Shown: in pieces, positions 23,334 to 31,135 of the stretch
How the letters are laid out: the number at the start of each line of letters is the position of its first letter
Numbering within the stretch: the first letter of the stretch is position 1
NCBI GenBank assembly: GCA_964354655.1
Contig: CAYHAL010000009.1
Coordinates: 1-46,816, forward strand
From: E44-bin46 sp964354655
GTDB taxonomy: Bacteria; Chloroflexota; Dehalococcoidia; Dehalococcoidales; E44-bin46
Direction of reading: 5' to 3'
DNA: 46,816 bases
Notes under the pieces: generated by a model
The model's input: the letters and a program-made list of their open reading frames with translations, nothing else
Told to the model about the DNA's origin: nothing
The model's database searches: none
Position numbers and translations under genes: made by a program

Positions 23334-24116
23334 CTCGGTAGGCACTCCTTCTATTTCTTTAATGCCCTTTAAAAGAGAGGTTCTTTTCCGCCCTGTTCTT
23401 GCGGGCAAAGATATTTTAATGTGTTCCATTTCGCCGACCGCTGCTTCGTTCAGCATATGCCGAATAGCTCCTACAATCTCTTCTGGAGAAACTCTAACCT
23501 CTGTCGCTTTTTTCAACTCACGCCTGATTGATTTTATTGATTGTTCGGCTAGAATAATTTTAAGTAGGTTCTGTGGAGTGAGAACATTACTCTTTTCCCA
23601 TAGCCTTGCGAGGCCACCCTTTCTGATATTTTTGTAACAGACTAGACCGAATTTTGCGGCTAATATTGCAGGCTCATCATTGATAAGGTTCCAGACATCT
23701 ATGAGTTTTGTCTGTGGGGGTTTTCCAAAGGAGATATGGTAAAGTTTCCATTCCTTACCGTTGGTTAATAATACCCATTCACACCCGATATCAATACTGT
23801 AACGTGCAGCTTGCCCAATGTGCTTGGGCATAAGGTCCATGTTTACCTTTTTTACTTCAACAAGAAAGTCAGGTTTTGAGGACTCTTCACGATCAATTTG
23901 GATAGCTAAGTCACAACGTACACTCTCCCCAGCGGTAGGAATTTCGAATTCATATGAAATATGCTCAAAACGATATCCCATAAGAGTTTCACAGATATCA
24001 TGTACACGTTTACGTGTTTCGGCCTCGTTAGCATCCTTCTGGGCAATAGCCTCTATCCATTTTCGTGCTTTTAGTATGTTTTTCTTTACCTCTTTATCTA
24101 ACTTTTGCCTTGCCAT
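23301..24116 (-). CDS. Type I restriction HsdR N-terminal-like nuclease (PD-(D/E)XK)
   Basis: 271 residues. Residues about 30-125 match the HsdR_N-type endonuclease core: RKRVHDICETLMGY, then CDLAIQIDREESSKPDFLVEVKKVN, which supplies the D...ExK catalytic residues, then IGQAARYSIDIGCEWVLLTNGKEWKLYHI. The C-terminal 100 residues are helical and unassigned. There are no helicase, HsdM or HsdS partners, so it is a stand-alone nuclease-domain protein as found in defence or mobile islands. The final residues and the stop codon come from the palindromic repeat, suggesting the original C-terminus was replaced. It is flanked by repeats on both sides, between nurA and herA. Confidence 0.75.
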   Translation of the reverse strand: MARQKLDKEVKKNILKARKWIEAIAQKDANEAETRKRVHDICETLMGYRFEHISYEFEIPTAGESVRCDLAIQIDREESSKPDFLVEVKKVNMDLMPKHIGQAARYSIDIGCEWVLLTNGKEWKLYHISFGKPPQTKLIDVWNLINDEPAILAAKFGLVCYKNIRKGGLARLWEKSNVLTPQNLLKIILAEQSIKSIRRELKKATEVRVSPEEIVGAIRHMLNEAAVGEMEHIKISLPARTGRKRTSLLKGIKEIEGVPTEQSQREAKPLL

Positions 24117-24153
24117 CTTTTGTCCTCCTTTTCCTTCCCTGCATCGGGAGTTT

Positions 24154-24230
24154 AAGAGGGCGGTAGCCCTCTTTTTATTATACTCTCCCCCTATCCTTTT
24201 AAGGAGAGGGGGATAAAGGGGGTGAGGTCA
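24154..24230 (+). repeat. Palindromic repeat, copy 4 (right boundary of the insert)
   Basis: Hairpin AAGAGGGC-GGTA-GCCCTCTT (24154-24173) followed by TTTATT, terminator-like on the plus strand, then CTCTCCCCCTATCC, TTTT and its near-complement, ending GGTGAGGTCA. The last part is the reverse complement of the start of copies 1 and 5. It ends 8 bp before the nurA stop. Confidence 0.8.
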
Positions 24231-24237
24231 ATAAACA

Positions 24238-25515
24238 TTAAATCCACCTCGTTTTTTTGCTAAACCTCTTGGCGGAGGTGAGGCTGGGGAGGTGCTCCTC
24301 TATCAGGGATGATTCTACTAACTGCCAGAAGTTTTCCCTATCGGCGGTGGTTACCACTGCCTGTTCATGGGCTTCGCTTAGTGCTACCGGGTAGCCCTGC
24401 CCCCGCTGGCACTGGTCTAAAACCAGCGAGTGAGCCAGACTGAGTCGGCTTTCATCTGTTGCTACCCACTGGGGAATCTCAACCCTGGCTATCTCGTCAT
24501 CCAGCCTCAGGTAGAAGAAATAGACCCGATGCCCACCGTATCTCTTCTGGACGATGGATGACTGACTGATAAACAGGGCTGACCTTTCCCCCTGATTTAA
24601 TAGATTCAGGAATAGCTCCCTGTCCTGAACGCCAGCTACTTTATCACACTCCCTTTTTTCATTAGCTGGGCAGTAGCGGTCGCAGTCGGGAGGGTCGTGG
24701 GGACAGAGAGCCACCCGCAGGGTATTGACCACGTCGGTGCTGCGGGGGAAGCTAATGTAGCTGGCTAAGGCGAGTTGCTTATCATGGCTGAGTTTCCTTA
24801 TCTCATCAAAATAGCTTAAAAAGCCCTTATTCAACAGAGCCTCGGCGACAAACTCAGGGTATGCCTCTAGACCCCAGAGGATGAGCGAGCCGTCAAGCAG
24901 TGCCAGACTTGAACTACCTTGTGTCAGCTCCGATGCCAGTTTGACTAGCTGGTGGCATTCATCAACGCTACGCTTTATACCTAAAAGGGTGCCTTCTATT
25001 AATTGCTCGCGACCTTTAGCCCCGGTTGGGGTAATAACCAGGTCTTCATCACCAGAATAGAGACAGGGGGAGCTATCAAGGGTAGCACCGGGCGAGGCAC
25101 CATAGTGAAGAACCACTGAACCGATGTTTATTAAATAGCACCTGGTTGACCGGTGTCGGTCAACATCAATATGGGAGCCATCAGTAGCCAGAACGGTGAA
25201 TTCGGCAGGGGTGGGTGGTGGTTGATAATGACTATCAAGCCCATCTACCAAGCCAGCCACCAGCCAGGTAGTCCGGCTGGAGGCAATCTTTCTTTTTAAA
25301 TCATCAAAGTCGGAGGCCTGAAAGATATCAAGGGCTTGCTGAAGGTGCTTCTGCCTTTCTTCCTGGCCAGCCTTCAGCCTGGCGACCATATTCCCAACCT
25401 GTGCCGCAACCCTGGCTAAGTTCAGTGACACTTCTCCTACCCGGTAAGTGATTATCACAGCCGATGAGACTGGTTGATTTATTATACCAGTTATAGCCTT
25501 CGGGGTGAAAGGCAT
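24238..25515 (-). CDS. nurA: NurA 5'-3' nuclease
   Basis: NurA-domain nuclease that works with HerA in DNA end processing. The active-site signature FTVLATDGSHIDVDRH (Asp near residue 131) and the second Asp in LALLDGSLILWGLEAYP are present, as are the C-terminal WVATDE and QGYPVALSEAHEQAVV blocks of the family. A Cys-containing loop (CPHDPPDCDRYCPANEKRECD, about residues 273-293) may bind metal. The full frame is 425 residues from ATG 25515, but this ATG has no ribosome binding site. GTG 25458 or GTG 25431, downstream of an internal TATAAT, are plausible alternatives. It is the first gene of the interrupted nurA-herA unit. Confidence 0.88.
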   Translation of the reverse strand: MPFTPKAITGIINQPVSSAVIITYRVGEVSLNLARVAAQVGNMVARLKAGQEERQKHLQQALDIFQASDFDDLKRKIASSRTTWLVAGLVDGLDSHYQPPPTPAEFTVLATDGSHIDVDRHRSTRCYLINIGSVVLHYGASPGATLDSSPCLYSGDEDLVITPTGAKGREQLIEGTLLGIKRSVDECHQLVKLASELTQGSSSLALLDGSLILWGLEAYPEFVAEALLNKGFLSYFDEIRKLSHDKQLALASYISFPRSTDVVNTLRVALCPHDPPDCDRYCPANEKRECDKVAGVQDRELFLNLLNQGERSALFISQSSIVQKRYGGHRVYFFYLRLDDEIARVEIPQWVATDESRLSLAHSLVLDQCQRGQGYPVALSEAHEQAVVTTADRENFWQLVESSLIEEHLPSLTSAKRFSKKTRWI

Positions 25516-25518
25516 TTA

Positions 25519-25548
25519 TTGCCGACTAAGCATTGCTTCTGTTATCAT
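25519..25548 (+). promoter_or_regulatory. Candidate promoter of the deacetylase-like gene
   Basis: TTGCCG (25519-25524), 18 bp, TATCAT (25543-25548), giving a leader of about 30 nt that includes an AAAGGAAG ribosome binding site. The gene is divergent from nurA. Confidence 0.4.
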
Positions 25549-25583
25549 TAAATCTGGCTAATTTGGCGAAAAGGAAGTAGATT

Positions 25584-26633
25584 ATGAAGGTAGGTTATGT
25601 TTATGACCCCATCTATCTCAAGCATGATACCGGTAATCATCCGGAAAACGCTCAGCGGTTAGAGGCAATTATTTCCCACCTTGAACAGACTGGGCTTATG
25701 CCGAAACTATCATTAATTAAGCCCCGGGCAGCGACGGTTGAAGAGATATCATTAGTCCATGGTAAGCAGTATATATCCAATATCCAGGAGGTAGCTAAAG
25801 ATAGTGGCGGCTGGCTGGATGTTGATACCGTAATGTCGCCTGGTTCTTATGATGCCGCCGTTTACGCTGCCGGTGGTCTTATTAGAGCCACCGAGGCGGT
25901 TATGGACAAAGAGGCAGGTAGTGCCTTCGCCTTGGTCAGACCCCCGGGGCACCATGCCACTGCCACTCAGGCTCAGGGCTTTTGTCTGTTTAATAATATA
26001 GCTATTGCGGCTAAGTATGCTCTGAACAAATATAGACTAAAACGCATTGCCATCATTGATTTTGATGTCCATCATGGCAATGGCACGCAGGAGGCTTTTT
26101 ACGATGACCCTCGGGTGCTTTACGTCTCAACCCATGAGTTTCCCCTCTACCCGGGAACGGGTAGAATTGAGGAGACTGGCAGCGAGGAGGGTAGGGGAAC
26201 CAAGGTCAATATACCACTGCCTGCTGGCAGCGGTGATGCCGAATATCTAGAGGTCTTTGACCAGGTAATCGTCCCCGTAGTCAGGCGCTTTAGCCCTCAG
26301 CTTATCCTGGTCTCGGCTGGCTACGATGCCCATTGGTCTGATAGTATAGCCATGATGGAGGTAAGTGTTACTGGCTTTGCTCAAATGGCAGGAATTATTA
26401 AGGGACTGGCTGATGAACTGTGTAGCGGTCGACTCGTCTTCACCTTGGAGGGTGGTTACTCCCTTTATGCTCTAGCGGCTTCGGTAAAAGCCACCTTTGA
26501 CGTGTTTCTGGGTAATACCAATATTGAAGACCCGCTGGGTCAACCACAGCCTGGGTTTAAGCTACGAGAATTTAAGCCACCAGATATTAGTTCTCTGGTT
26601 GAGTCAATAAAGAGAATACATAACCTGCCATAG
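25584..26633 (+). CDS. Class II histone-deacetylase-like amidohydrolase
   Basis: Zinc-dependent deacetylase of the AcuC/HDAC/polyamine amidohydrolase superfamily. Of its 349 residues, the catalytic HisHis is in RPPGHHA (123-124), zinc ligands are Asp161 and His163 in DFDVHHGNG, the third is Asp248 in SAGYDAHW, and the transition-state Tyr is in LEGGYSL near 295. The N-terminus HPENAQRLEAI is also typical. Bacterial members remove acetyl groups from acetyl-CoA synthetase, polyamines or other amines; the substrate here is not known. It stands alone, divergent from nurA and followed by a 300-bp non-coding repeat region. Confidence 0.92.
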   Translation: MKVGYVYDPIYLKHDTGNHPENAQRLEAIISHLEQTGLMPKLSLIKPRAATVEEISLVHGKQYISNIQEVAKDSGGWLDVDTVMSPGSYDAAVYAAGGLIRATEAVMDKEAGSAFALVRPPGHHATATQAQGFCLFNNIAIAAKYALNKYRLKRIAIIDFDVHHGNGTQEAFYDDPRVLYVSTHEFPLYPGTGRIEETGSEEGRGTKVNIPLPAGSGDAEYLEVFDQVIVPVVRRFSPQLILVSAGYDAHWSDSIAMMEVSVTGFAQMAGIIKGLADELCSGRLVFTLEGGYSLYALAASVKATFDVFLGNTNIEDPLGQPQPGFKLREFKPPDISSLVESIKRIHNLP

Positions 26634-26670
26634 AGCTATTTATAAGAGGTAGCATAAAACCATTGATTTG

Positions 26671-26857
26671 TAACCCTATCCCCTTTATCCCCTTCCCCTC
26701 ATCAAGGGGAAGGGGAAGATTTGTTTTAGAGGGGCTAAAACCCCTCTAAAACTCCCTGATAGCTAGCTATCTAGAGAGTCAAAGAGAGGCGAAGCCTCTC
26801 TTAAAAAACTAGTTCCCCCTCTCCTTTAAGGAGAGGGGGACAAAGGGGGTGAGGTTA
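26671..26857 (+). repeat. Composite palindromic repeat with inverted ends (MITE-like), copy 5
   Basis: The 26634-26934 interval has no gene. It holds a 187-bp element starting TAACCCTATCCCCTTTATC and ending with the near-complement ...GACAAAGGGGGTGAGGTTA, so it has about 25-bp imperfect terminal inverted repeats beginning TAACC. Inside are a C/G-rich hairpin (26689-26714), TTTTAGAGGGG / CCCCTCTAAAA (26724-26751), AGAGAGGC-GAA-GCCTCTCT (26783-26801) and a fourth hairpin near the right end. No transposase is encoded. A further GGGTGAGGTAGATAA lies at 26911-26925. Confidence 0.8.
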
Positions 26858-26934
26858 CCATATTAAATTTGGGTTTCCTGAAAAATCATAGATTTTTTAG
26901 GGTGAAAAGTGGGTGAGGTAGATAAATAACCTTA

Positions 26935-27852
26935 TTACTGGCTCTTAGCTGGTAGGGGACGCCGTTTAAAGAGTCTGCCCCACTCCCCCTTCTCCCAAAC
27001 CACGAGCAGGCTGGGGGCGAGGAATACCGAACTGAAGGTGCCTGCTGAGACGCTAAGGAGCATCAGTACCATCAGGCTCCGAATTGATGCCCCAACGAAG
27101 AAAAGCAGAGCCAGGATGGTAAATAGCACGGCTATGGAGATATTCAGATTACGGGGCAGAGTCTCCACAATGCTGAGGTTAACCACAGTGGCGAAATCGA
27201 GGCTCTTACCCCTGGTGACATTCTCCCGTATCCGGTCAAAGACGACTACGGTGTCGTTGATACTGTAGCCAATGATGGCGAGGATGCCGGTGACAAACAT
27301 GAGGTCGACTTCCCAGCCCAGAGTTTTGCCGAGGACGGCAAAGAGTCCCAGAGCCACTACAGAATCATGTGCCATGGCGATTATTGCGCAGACGCCATAG
27401 CGGAAGGGCTTGGGCATCTTGCGGAACGCCCAGGCGACGTAGAGAAGTATGCCTACGGTAGCAAGACCGATGGCAATGCCAGAGTTTCGGAGGGTCTCCG
27501 AGGCAACGAGCGGTGACACTGAGGAGAACTCTTCTTCGGTGATTTGTCCGAAACGGGTAGTTAAACCATTCTCTAGATTGGTCTTAGCTTCGCTGGATAG
27601 TTCGCTTGTCCGGATGAGGAAATCGCCCCCACCGGTCGCCTGCACAATGGCGTTACTGTAGCCCAGATTAGCCAGCTCCTGGTTCAGGTCGCCCTCGGTT
27701 ACCGTCTCCGTGAAGCGGACGGTGAGCATAGAACCGCTGGTGAGTTCAATGCCGGGCTTTAGACCAAAATAACCTAGCGAGATAATACAAAAGAGAAGAT
27801 ACGCCCCAGGGATAATTAAAAACCAGAACCTTTTGCCGACAATGTTCATCAT
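26935..27852 (-). CDS. secF: SecF, protein-export membrane protein
   Basis: Membrane subunit that with SecD uses proton motive force to finish Sec-dependent export. 305 residues with one N-terminal helix (WFLIIPGAYLLFCIISLGYFG), a periplasmic domain including GIELTSGSMLTVRFTE, and five C-terminal helices. Family blocks include GYSINDTVVVFDRIRENVTRG and SIVETLPRNLNIS. Its start overlaps the SecD stop by 4 nt (ATGA). Confidence 0.96.
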   Translation of the reverse strand: MMNIVGKRFWFLIIPGAYLLFCIISLGYFGLKPGIELTSGSMLTVRFTETVTEGDLNQELANLGYSNAIVQATGGGDFLIRTSELSSEAKTNLENGLTTRFGQITEEEFSSVSPLVASETLRNSGIAIGLATVGILLYVAWAFRKMPKPFRYGVCAIIAMAHDSVVALGLFAVLGKTLGWEVDLMFVTGILAIIGYSINDTVVVFDRIRENVTRGKSLDFATVVNLSIVETLPRNLNISIAVLFTILALLFFVGASIRSLMVLMLLSVSAGTFSSVFLAPSLLVVWEKGEWGRLFKRRPLPAKSQ

Positions 27853-29198
27853 TTCCCTTTTCCCAAATAAGCGCTAAATAGCGAAAGCCTCTGTCTGAGG
27901 CGGGTGCTCGCGGCAAGGCGCATAAGAGCGTGAGTGACGATAACGAAGCTAAACATGCTGATGGCGGCGCCGATGACCATGGTGACGGCAAAGCCCACTA
28001 CCGGGGCGCTGGCGATAATGCTGCTGCCGAGCCAGTAGAGGATACCACAGGCAATAAAGACGGAGATATTGCTATCTCGGATGGCAGACCAAGCGCGCCT
28101 GAAGCCAGCCTCAACGGCGGCATTGAGCGTTCGTCCGAGTAATAGCTCCTCCTGCATCCGCGAAAAGATAAGGACATTGGCATCTACCGCCATACCAGCC
28201 GAGATTACAAAGCCGGCGATACCGGCTAGGCTGAGGGTGACCGGTATCAGCTTGAAGATGGCGAGCATCCATATTGCATAGAAGAGGAGGGAGACGCTGC
28301 CGAGCGCTCCAGACAGGCGGTAGTAGACAGTCAGAAACACCATAACCAGTGTCAGCCCGATTAACCCTGCCATAACACTCTTGCTAACAAAAGTAGACCC
28401 TAAAATAGGGGACAGGGTTTGCTCACGAATCAGCTTAAGCGGCACCGGAATACGGCCGGCGTTAAGCAGTTTAGATAATTCTGTAGCCTCCTTATAGCTT
28501 AATCCTTCAATCTGCCCTCTATTGGTAATTACGGCTCGGATAGTAGGGGCGATTGGTCTGCCATCTTCCCCCAACAGAGGTTCATTACCGAGAAAAATGC
28601 CGAGCGGCTTATTCATCAGTCGCGTGGTGATTTGCTCAAATAGCTTGCTCCCGGTGTCATCCCACTCAAATACTAGTAGTACTCGCCCCAAATTATCAGT
28701 AGTCACATATGTATTCGCTTTAAAATAGACACTGGTTATCTCCTTTTCCTCCCCATCAACTACGGCTGTAGCTGGCTTCCACTTGCCCAAGTCATCAGTC
28801 CACTTAGCTTCTCCTTCTTCGTTTTCTATTAGTTCTCCAAACTCAAGTATTGCCGTCTGTCCGATGAGCTTCTTTGCCTTCTCCATTTCACTGATACCGG
28901 GCAAATCAACTACGATACGGTCTTCACCCAGCCGTTGAATAACTGGCTCAGATACCCCCAAGGCGTTAACCCTCTTTTCAATAACTGCGATAGCATCATT
29001 AACGGCTTCAGCTCCTGTGCCCGGCTCTACTTGAGAGAGGTCAGCTTGGTAAATCAGATGAGCGCCACCCTGTAAATCAAGCCCCAGTCGTACTCCCCTT
29101 TTGCCCAGAATCCCCCGGTTGATGGGCAAGACCACCAGCAGGGCAAGGATGAAGAGGATACTTATTATTGCGAGGGATATCTTATCTCTTCTGGTCAT
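27849..29198 (-). CDS. secD: SecD, protein-export membrane protein
   Basis: 449 residues: one N-terminal helix, the periplasmic region starting LGLDLQGGAHLIYQAD with RVNALGVSEPVIQRLGEDRIVVDLPG, and a C-terminal RND-like five-helix block with AGFVISAGMAVDANVLIFSRMQEEL, the conserved proton-pathway Asp region. It is shorter than E. coli SecD (615) because the P1 head is reduced, as is common outside Proteobacteria. It overlaps cca upstream by 4 nt and secF downstream by 4 nt, so the three form one translationally coupled unit. Confidence 0.96.
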   Translation of the reverse strand: MTRRDKISLAIISILFILALLVVLPINRGILGKRGVRLGLDLQGGAHLIYQADLSQVEPGTGAEAVNDAIAVIEKRVNALGVSEPVIQRLGEDRIVVDLPGISEMEKAKKLIGQTAILEFGELIENEEGEAKWTDDLGKWKPATAVVDGEEKEITSVYFKANTYVTTDNLGRVLLVFEWDDTGSKLFEQITTRLMNKPLGIFLGNEPLLGEDGRPIAPTIRAVITNRGQIEGLSYKEATELSKLLNAGRIPVPLKLIREQTLSPILGSTFVSKSVMAGLIGLTLVMVFLTVYYRLSGALGSVSLLFYAIWMLAIFKLIPVTLSLAGIAGFVISAGMAVDANVLIFSRMQEELLLGRTLNAAVEAGFRRAWSAIRDSNISVFIACGILYWLGSSIIASAPVVGFAVTMVIGAAISMFSFVIVTHALMRLAASTRLRQRLSLFSAYLGKGK

Positions 29199-30715
29199 AT
29201 TGTTTGTTTGGCTTTACTTGATAGCTGTTTTTGAATATAGGATAGGGCTTCTTGCCTGGTAGTTAGCTCACCTGAGGCTTGCGCCTCACGCGCTGCCTCC
29301 AATAATTCTCCAATTTTAGGTCCCGGACTCAGACCAAAGATATTAATTATATCATGCCCGTCAATCAGCTTGGGCGGGGCAACCAGACTCTCCTGCTCAA
29401 AGTACTGCTCTAATATATAGCTTGTCATTTGAGCATGCCCTCGCCATTGGGCTAGCTCTAGCTGGGGACCTCTGGTGGCTAAATGGTCAGCCAGGCCCAA
29501 GAATAGTATATCAATGCCAGTTTCGCCGGTATCACGAAAGTAGCGATAAATAGCCCGGCGAGAAGGAAGCTCAGTATGGCTCATCTGCATTGGTCTGAGG
29601 TGATACCTTACCATTGTTTCTACTAGCTTTATTTCTTTGGTAGTAAACCTTAGCCTTTCCAGAACACCGACGGCTATAGTCGCTCCTTCCTTGGCGTGCC
29701 CTAAAAAACGCATTCGACCATTGATAATAGCTTTGGTTTGAGGTTTAGCGATATCATGGAGCAGTGTCGCTAGTTTGAGTAATGACCTTCTAGTGCTACC
29801 ACTACTGACCTCACGCCCAAAGTGCTGGTTTAGCACCGCTGACCATGGAACAACCCTCAAGACCTCCTCACTAGTATACTCCCAGGTTCCTTGTCCAAGC
29901 AAGAAGTCAACAGCCGCTACCGTTTTGAGAGAGTGGTCAAAAACGTCCCAGAAGTGTTCCTTGGGCTGCTCAACCCCCTTTGTCTGGGCTAGCTCTGGGA
30001 AAATGGCTGTTAATAGCCCCAACTTATCAAGGTAGGGTAAGAGTTGCTCAGCGTGAGAAATAGCCAGAAGCCGAAGCAGCTCTTCCCTTATTCGTTCACT
30101 GGCGACGCTGGCGATAAGGTGGGAGTAGCGCTGAATTAGGGCTTCAGTCTGGCTATTGATGCTGAAACCAAGCTCGGCAGCTAAACGCACGGCTCGTAGC
30201 AAGCGTGCCCCGTCCGATTCAAAAGCTGTCTCGGTCACAACTCGAATCACCCCCTGATGAAGGTCGTCCCAACCATTGAACGGGTCTATGAGCATGGGTG
30301 GTTTGGGAGGAGCTTCGCCCTTTTTCGGGGGGGGAAGGGGTTGATTAACAATCTCCCCGAGGTCAATTGCCATGGCATCTATAGTGAAATCACGTTGTTC
30401 CAGGTCATGCTTGATGTTACCCTTAACTGTGGAGAAATCAAGTTTCCATTGTCCCTTAGTTGAGGGAGTCTCCTTATTAACCAGAACCACCCTGCCCACC
30501 CTGTTTACTTCATCCAGCAGGACATATTTACCGCCGAGGGCGGTAGCTACCTTGGGGGCAATTTCTACTGCATCTGCCTCTACAGCGATGTCAATATCAG
30601 CCGTGTCCCTACCCAGCAGCACATCGCGCACAAACCCGCCAACAACATAAGACCGGATATCCTGTTTGGTGAGAAAGTTACTTACCTTGGTCAATAGCAA
30701 AGAGACTTCTACCAT
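29195..30715 (-). CDS. cca: CCA-adding/poly(A)-polymerase family tRNA nucleotidyltransferase with HD domain
   Basis: Class II tRNA nucleotidyltransferase family protein, adding or repairing the 3' CCA of tRNAs. The 506 residues hold the catalytic head SYVVGGFVRDVLLGRDTADIDIAVE (G-R motif and DxD, residues 21-45), the KHDLEQRDFTIDAMAID and DDLHQGVIRVV segments, RLLRAVRLAAELGF, and a downstream HD phosphohydrolase domain with HDIAKPQTK near 316. An A-adding or CC-adding specialised role cannot be excluded. The tRNA-Ala in this window lacks an encoded CCA. The ATG at 30715 has no Shine-Dalgarno and a -10 box 10 nt upstream, again near-leaderless. It leads the cca-secD-secF unit. Confidence 0.92.
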   Translation of the reverse strand: MVEVSLLLTKVSNFLTKQDIRSYVVGGFVRDVLLGRDTADIDIAVEADAVEIAPKVATALGGKYVLLDEVNRVGRVVLVNKETPSTKGQWKLDFSTVKGNIKHDLEQRDFTIDAMAIDLGEIVNQPLPPPKKGEAPPKPPMLIDPFNGWDDLHQGVIRVVTETAFESDGARLLRAVRLAAELGFSINSQTEALIQRYSHLIASVASERIREELLRLLAISHAEQLLPYLDKLGLLTAIFPELAQTKGVEQPKEHFWDVFDHSLKTVAAVDFLLGQGTWEYTSEEVLRVVPWSAVLNQHFGREVSSGSTRRSLLKLATLLHDIAKPQTKAIINGRMRFLGHAKEGATIAVGVLERLRFTTKEIKLVETMVRYHLRPMQMSHTELPSRRAIYRYFRDTGETGIDILFLGLADHLATRGPQLELAQWRGHAQMTSYILEQYFEQESLVAPPKLIDGHDIINIFGLSPGPKIGELLEAAREAQASGELTTRQEALSYIQKQLSSKAKQTI

Positions 30716-30725
30716 CTAAAACTAA

Positions 30726-30755
30726 ACTATACTACCAAAAGCATACCTTTATCAA
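30726..30755 (-). promoter_or_regulatory. Promoter of cca-secD-secF
   Basis: On the minus strand: TTGATA (30755-30750), 18 bp, TATAGT (30731-30726). Ten bases separate the -10 box from the ATG, predicting a leader of only 3-4 nt and hence no ribosome binding site. Confidence 0.6.
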
Positions 30756-30817
30756 GAAATCAATAGAGACTGTATTGTTAAATAGTGCCAAACAGCTCTA
30801 CGTGCGGAGCAACCTTC

Positions 30818-30846
30818 TTGACAATTGGCATTTTTATGGCTATAAT
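30818..30846 (+). promoter_or_regulatory. Consensus promoter of the small HTH gene
   Basis: TTGACA (30818-30823), exactly 17 bp, TATAAT (30841-30846): a perfect sigma-70 consensus, the strongest promoter in the window. It is embedded in operator-like repeats. Confidence 0.9.
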
Positions 30847-30852
30847 ATAGCC
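30838..30852 (+). promoter_or_regulatory. Palindromic operator over the -10 box
   Basis: GGCTATA-A-TATAGCC is a perfect 7-1-7 palindrome centred on the -10 box. Around it TTGGCATTTT occurs as a direct repeat at 30825 and 30855 (30 bp apart) and TGCCAA occurs inverted at 30786-30791. This is a plausible autorepression site for the HTH protein encoded just downstream (inference). Confidence 0.6.
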
Positions 30853-30877
30853 ACTTGGCATTTTAGGTGTGATAGCC

Positions 30878-31135
30878 ATGATAGTAAAAACGAGGATTTT
30901 TGAGCTAGCTGATGGGAATTACAAGAACCTGTCAGGGCTAGCTGAGACTATGGGAATATCGGTAAGCCAGATTTATCGGGTGCGTGAAGGCAAGCGTCGG
31001 ATAAATCAAAAATTTATTGTTGGGGCGTTAAAAGCCTTCCCTAATCACAAAATGGACGAACTATTTTATCTTGCCCCTGATTCGGAGGGCGAGCAATTAC
31101 TAAAAGAGGAGCCAGAGAAGGAGGGCTTAAGCTAG
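30878..31135 (+). CDS. Small helix-turn-helix (XRE/Cro-like) regulator
   Basis: 85 residues from ATG 30878 (an in-frame GTG at 30869 would add three; ATG 30878 has AGGTG eight bases upstream). Residues about 15-45 form a Cro/C1-type HTH: NLSGLAETMGISVSQIYRVREGKRRIN. The C-terminal tail is acidic. The architecture resembles single-domain phage- or plasmid-type regulators. A consensus promoter overlapped by a palindrome suggests it represses its own synthesis. Its last 9 bp overlap the convergent priA gene. It has no neighbour it obviously controls other than the divergent cca unit. Confidence 0.8.
   Translation: MIVKTRIFELADGNYKNLSGLAETMGISVSQIYRVREGKRRINQKFIVGALKAFPNHKMDELFYLAPDSEGEQLLKEEPEKEGLS

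Noticed and set aside
31127..31135. 9-bp convergent overlap of priA and the HTH gene as a regulatory antisense feature
   Set aside because: Short convergent overlaps are common in compact genomes; nothing more supports regulation.
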